Assembly: GCA_947456185.1 (NCBI GenBank)
Contig: CANGPW010000009.1
Location: 1-53,616, forward strand
DNA: 53,616 nucleotides
Source: Bacteroidota bacterium
GTDB taxonomy: Bacteria > Bacteroidota > Bacteroidia > UKL13-3
Direction of reading: 5' to 3'
The notes under the pieces were generated by a model, which had not been told where the DNA came from, searched no databases, and saw only the letters and a list, made by a program, of their open reading frames with translations. Shown here one piece after another: positions 51,775-53,616 of this stretch (its first letter is position 1; the number at the start of each line of letters is the position of its first letter). Position numbers and translations under genes: made by a program.

Positions 51775-53616
51775 ATGATTAAAAAATACATTTTACCTAC
51801 ATTATTAATTGCAACATTTGCTTGCAATCAAACTCAAAAAACAACTCAAATAAAATTGAATCTATTACCTTATCCTACCACTAAAATAGCAACTCAAACC
51901 GATGATTATTTCGGAACTCAAATAGTAGATCCTTATCGTTGGTTAGAAAACGATACAGCCACTGATGTAATTCAATGGGTAAAAGAGGAGAACGAGGTAA
52001 CTCAAAACTATTTGGGTCAAATTCCTTATAGAACTCAAATAAAAAGTAGGTTAACAGAAATTTGGAATTTCCCTAAATATTCAAGTCCGTTTAAAGAAGG
52101 TGATTGGTATTATTTCTTTAAAAATGAAGGATTACAAAATCAAAGTATTTTATACCGCCAGAAAGGTTTATCAGGCGAGCCCGAAGTGTTTTTAGACCCT
52201 AATCAATTAAGTGAAGATGGAACAGCTTCGTTAGGAAGTTTTACTTTTAGCAAAGACCACAAATATTGTGCTCTAGGTGTGGCACAAAGCGGCAGCGATT
52301 GGAATGAAATATTTGTGATGGATGTAACTTCCAAACAAAAATTAGCTGATAAAATAGAATGGGTGAAGTTTAGCGGTGCTACTTGGAAAGGGAATGGTTT
52401 TTATTACAGTCGTTACGATGCACCAGCTAAAGGAAAAGCATTTAGCAATGCCAATGAGTTTATGAAAATTTATTACCATCAAATGGGAACTGCTCAAAGT
52501 GCAGATGAATTAATATATGAAGACAAAAAACACCCATTGCGTTATTTTAATGCAGGCATATCGGAAGACGAACGTTTTATGTTTATTAATATCAGCGAAG
52601 GAACAAATGGCAACGAAATATTGGTAAAAGATTTAAGTAAAAACGATAAAATTTTTAATACTTTATTCAAGGGTTTTGAAAACAATTATAGTTTTATAGA
52701 TAATGTGGGTGATAAAATATTAGCCACTACTGATAAAGGTGCGGCAAAATACAAATTAATAGAAGTGGATCCAATGCATGCTGAGGAAAAAAACTGGAAA
52801 ACCATTATTGCTGAAAGCAATGATTTACTAGAAGGAGCAAGCCTTTGGGGTGGAAAATTATTTACTACTTATTTAAAAGATGCAAGCACTAGAATTTATA
52901 AATTTAATGCTGATGGAACTGGAAAAGAAGAAATAAAATTACCTGGAATTGGAACTGCAAGTGGCATTGGTGGTAAAAAAGAGGATACCGAAACATTTTA
53001 TACTTACACTTCATTTACCAATCCTGGCGAAATATACAAGTACGATTTAAAAACTGGAAAATCGGAATTATTCCGCAAAACTGAAGTAAAGTTTGATGCC
53101 AATGATTTTGAAACCAAACAAGTTTTTTATACAAGTAAAGATGGTAGCAAAGTGCCTATGTTTATTATGCATAAAAAAGGCTTGAAACTAGATGGAAATA
53201 ATCCAACCATGCTTTATGGTTATGGTGGATTTAATATTTCATTGACACCATCGTTTAGTGTCAGCCGAATCATGTTTTTAGAGCAAGGTGGAGTTTATGC
53301 CATTGCAAGTTTACGGGGTGGTGGAGAGTATGGCGAGGACTGGCACAAAGAAGGTATGTTGGGCAAAAAACAAAATGTATTTGATGACTTTATAGCTGCT
53401 GCAGAATATTTAATCAGTGAAAAATATACAACACATAATAAACTTGGAATTAACGGTGGTTCAAATGGTGGTTTGCTTATTGGTGCTTGCATGACTCAAA
53501 GACCAGAATTATTCAAAGTGGCAATTCCTGCAGTAGGAGTGTTAGATATGTTGCGTTACCATAAATTTACCATTGGTTGGGGATGGGCAGTGGAATATGG
53601 TAGCAGTGATAAAAAA
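51775..53616 (+). CDS. Prolyl oligopeptidase (S9A) lipoprotein, 3' end outside the window
   Basis: The frame opens at the ATG at 51775 and runs off the window, giving 614 residues of an expected 700 or so. A lipoprotein signal (LPTLLIATFAC, lipid Cys17; the lipobox is imperfect) precedes the propeller domain. The N-terminal YPTTKIATQTDDYFGTQIVD and DPYRWLE motifs are typical of the family. The catalytic domain starts near residue 455 (FYTSKDGSKVPMFI), with ASLRGGGEYGEDWHKEG and the nucleophile in GGSNGG (Ser563). The catalytic Asp and His lie beyond the window. It cleaves short peptides after proline, probably in the periplasm or at the surface. Confidence 0.95.
   Translation, partial: MIKKYILPTLLIATFACNQTQKTTQIKLNLLPYPTTKIATQTDDYFGTQIVDPYRWLENDTATDVIQWVKEENEVTQNYLGQIPYRTQIKSRLTEIWNFPKYSSPFKEGDWYYFFKNEGLQNQSILYRQKGLSGEPEVFLDPNQLSEDGTASLGSFTFSKDHKYCALGVAQSGSDWNEIFVMDVTSKQKLADKIEWVKFSGATWKGNGFYYSRYDAPAKGKAFSNANEFMKIYYHQMGTAQSADELIYEDKKHPLRYFNAGISEDERFMFINISEGTNGNEILVKDLSKNDKIFNTLFKGFENNYSFIDNVGDKILATTDKGAAKYKLIEVDPMHAEEKNWKTIIAESNDLLEGASLWGGKLFTTYLKDASTRIYKFNADGTGKEEIKLPGIGTASGIGGKKEDTETFYTYTSFTNPGEIYKYDLKTGKSELFRKTEVKFDANDFETKQVFYTSKDGSKVPMFIMHKKGLKLDGNNPTMLYGYGGFNISLTPSFSVSRIMFLEQGGVYAIASLRGGGEYGEDWHKEGMLGKKQNVFDDFIAAAEYLISEKYTTHNKLGINGGSNGGLLIGACMTQRPELFKVAIPAVGVLDMLRYHKFTIGWGWAVEYGSSDKK

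Noticed and set aside
1-53616. tRNA, rRNA, riboswitch, insertion sequence or prophage genes
   Set aside because: No cloverleaf, conserved rRNA segment, aptamer or transposase/integrase motif was recognised on either strand; a covariance-model scan could still find a small RNA.

Overview
The window is a stretch of a low-GC (about 30%) Bacteroidota chromosome. The evidence is the abundance of Sec signal peptides paired with type IX secretion (T9SS) C-terminal sorting domains, both type A and CHU_C/type B. Further signs are the lack of Shine-Dalgarno sequences, TAnnTTTG-like -7 boxes, a Bacteroidota-style BamA with tandem OmpH/Skp genes, and a carbamoyl-phosphate synthase that ends before the usual allosteric domain. 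I cannot place it below phylum with confidence. No rRNA, tRNA, CRISPR array, transposase or prophage was seen.

Layout. 1-6.5 kb: the 3' part of a giant repeat-built T9SS adhesin and a downstream OmpA-family protein. 6.7-9.6 kb: carB. 9.6-11.7 kb: an ars operon (arsR, acr3, arsenate-reductase-like phosphatase) with a recognisable promoter and operator. 11.8-17.9 kb: a potassium channel and housekeeping genes (plsY, clpS, a lone CoA-transferase A subunit, enoyl-CoA hydratase, comEC, a small membrane protein). 18-22.6 kb: uppS-bamA-ompH-ompH, an envelope-biogenesis operon. 22.8-27.8 kb: dsbD, an outer-membrane protein and ornithine aminotransferase. 27.9-31.4 kb: a large Fn3-like T9SS protein. 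31.8-35.0 kb: four tightly packed secreted-protein genes ending in a CHU_C-domain protein. 35.2-40.4 kb: an accessory minus-strand cluster with a decayed T9SS gene end, DUF2752, TM2, a nucleotide-binding TIR/deoxyribosyltransferase-like protein, two GYF_2-membrane proteins, an orphan HTH and a beta-propeller membrane regulator. 40.4-41.5 kb: a gene-free zone packed with dispersed palindromic repeats. 41.5-47.3 kb: a TonB-receptor-like barrel, mtgA, a metallophosphoesterase and two small TM-zinc-ribbon paralogues. 47.3-50.7 kb: a Kazal inhibitor and two choice-of-anchor-B paralogues, apparently one operon. 50.9 kb to the end: a histidine phosphatase and the start of a prolyl oligopeptidase lipoprotein.

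Most noteworthy. (1) The first three proteins of the 31.8-35.0 kb operon end in the same gapless 11-residue tail, P-x-[PI]-T-x-x-[SA]-I-x-x-Y-COOH. The fourth ends in a T9SS type B domain instead. This looks like a multi-subunit surface assembly with an uncharacterised C-terminal signal. (2) In the giant adhesin, repeats 9/10, 12/13 and 15/16 have lost complementary cysteines with a period of three, which predicts inter-repeat disulfides. (3) The OmpA-family gene has a G8 tract inside a hairpin within its signal-peptide codons, a candidate phase-variation switch. (4) The 35-39 kb cluster combines a probable NAD/nucleotide-processing effector with membrane GYF_2/TM2 proteins and may be a defence or stress system. 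All functional statements rest on reading the sequence and on family knowledge; no searches were run.
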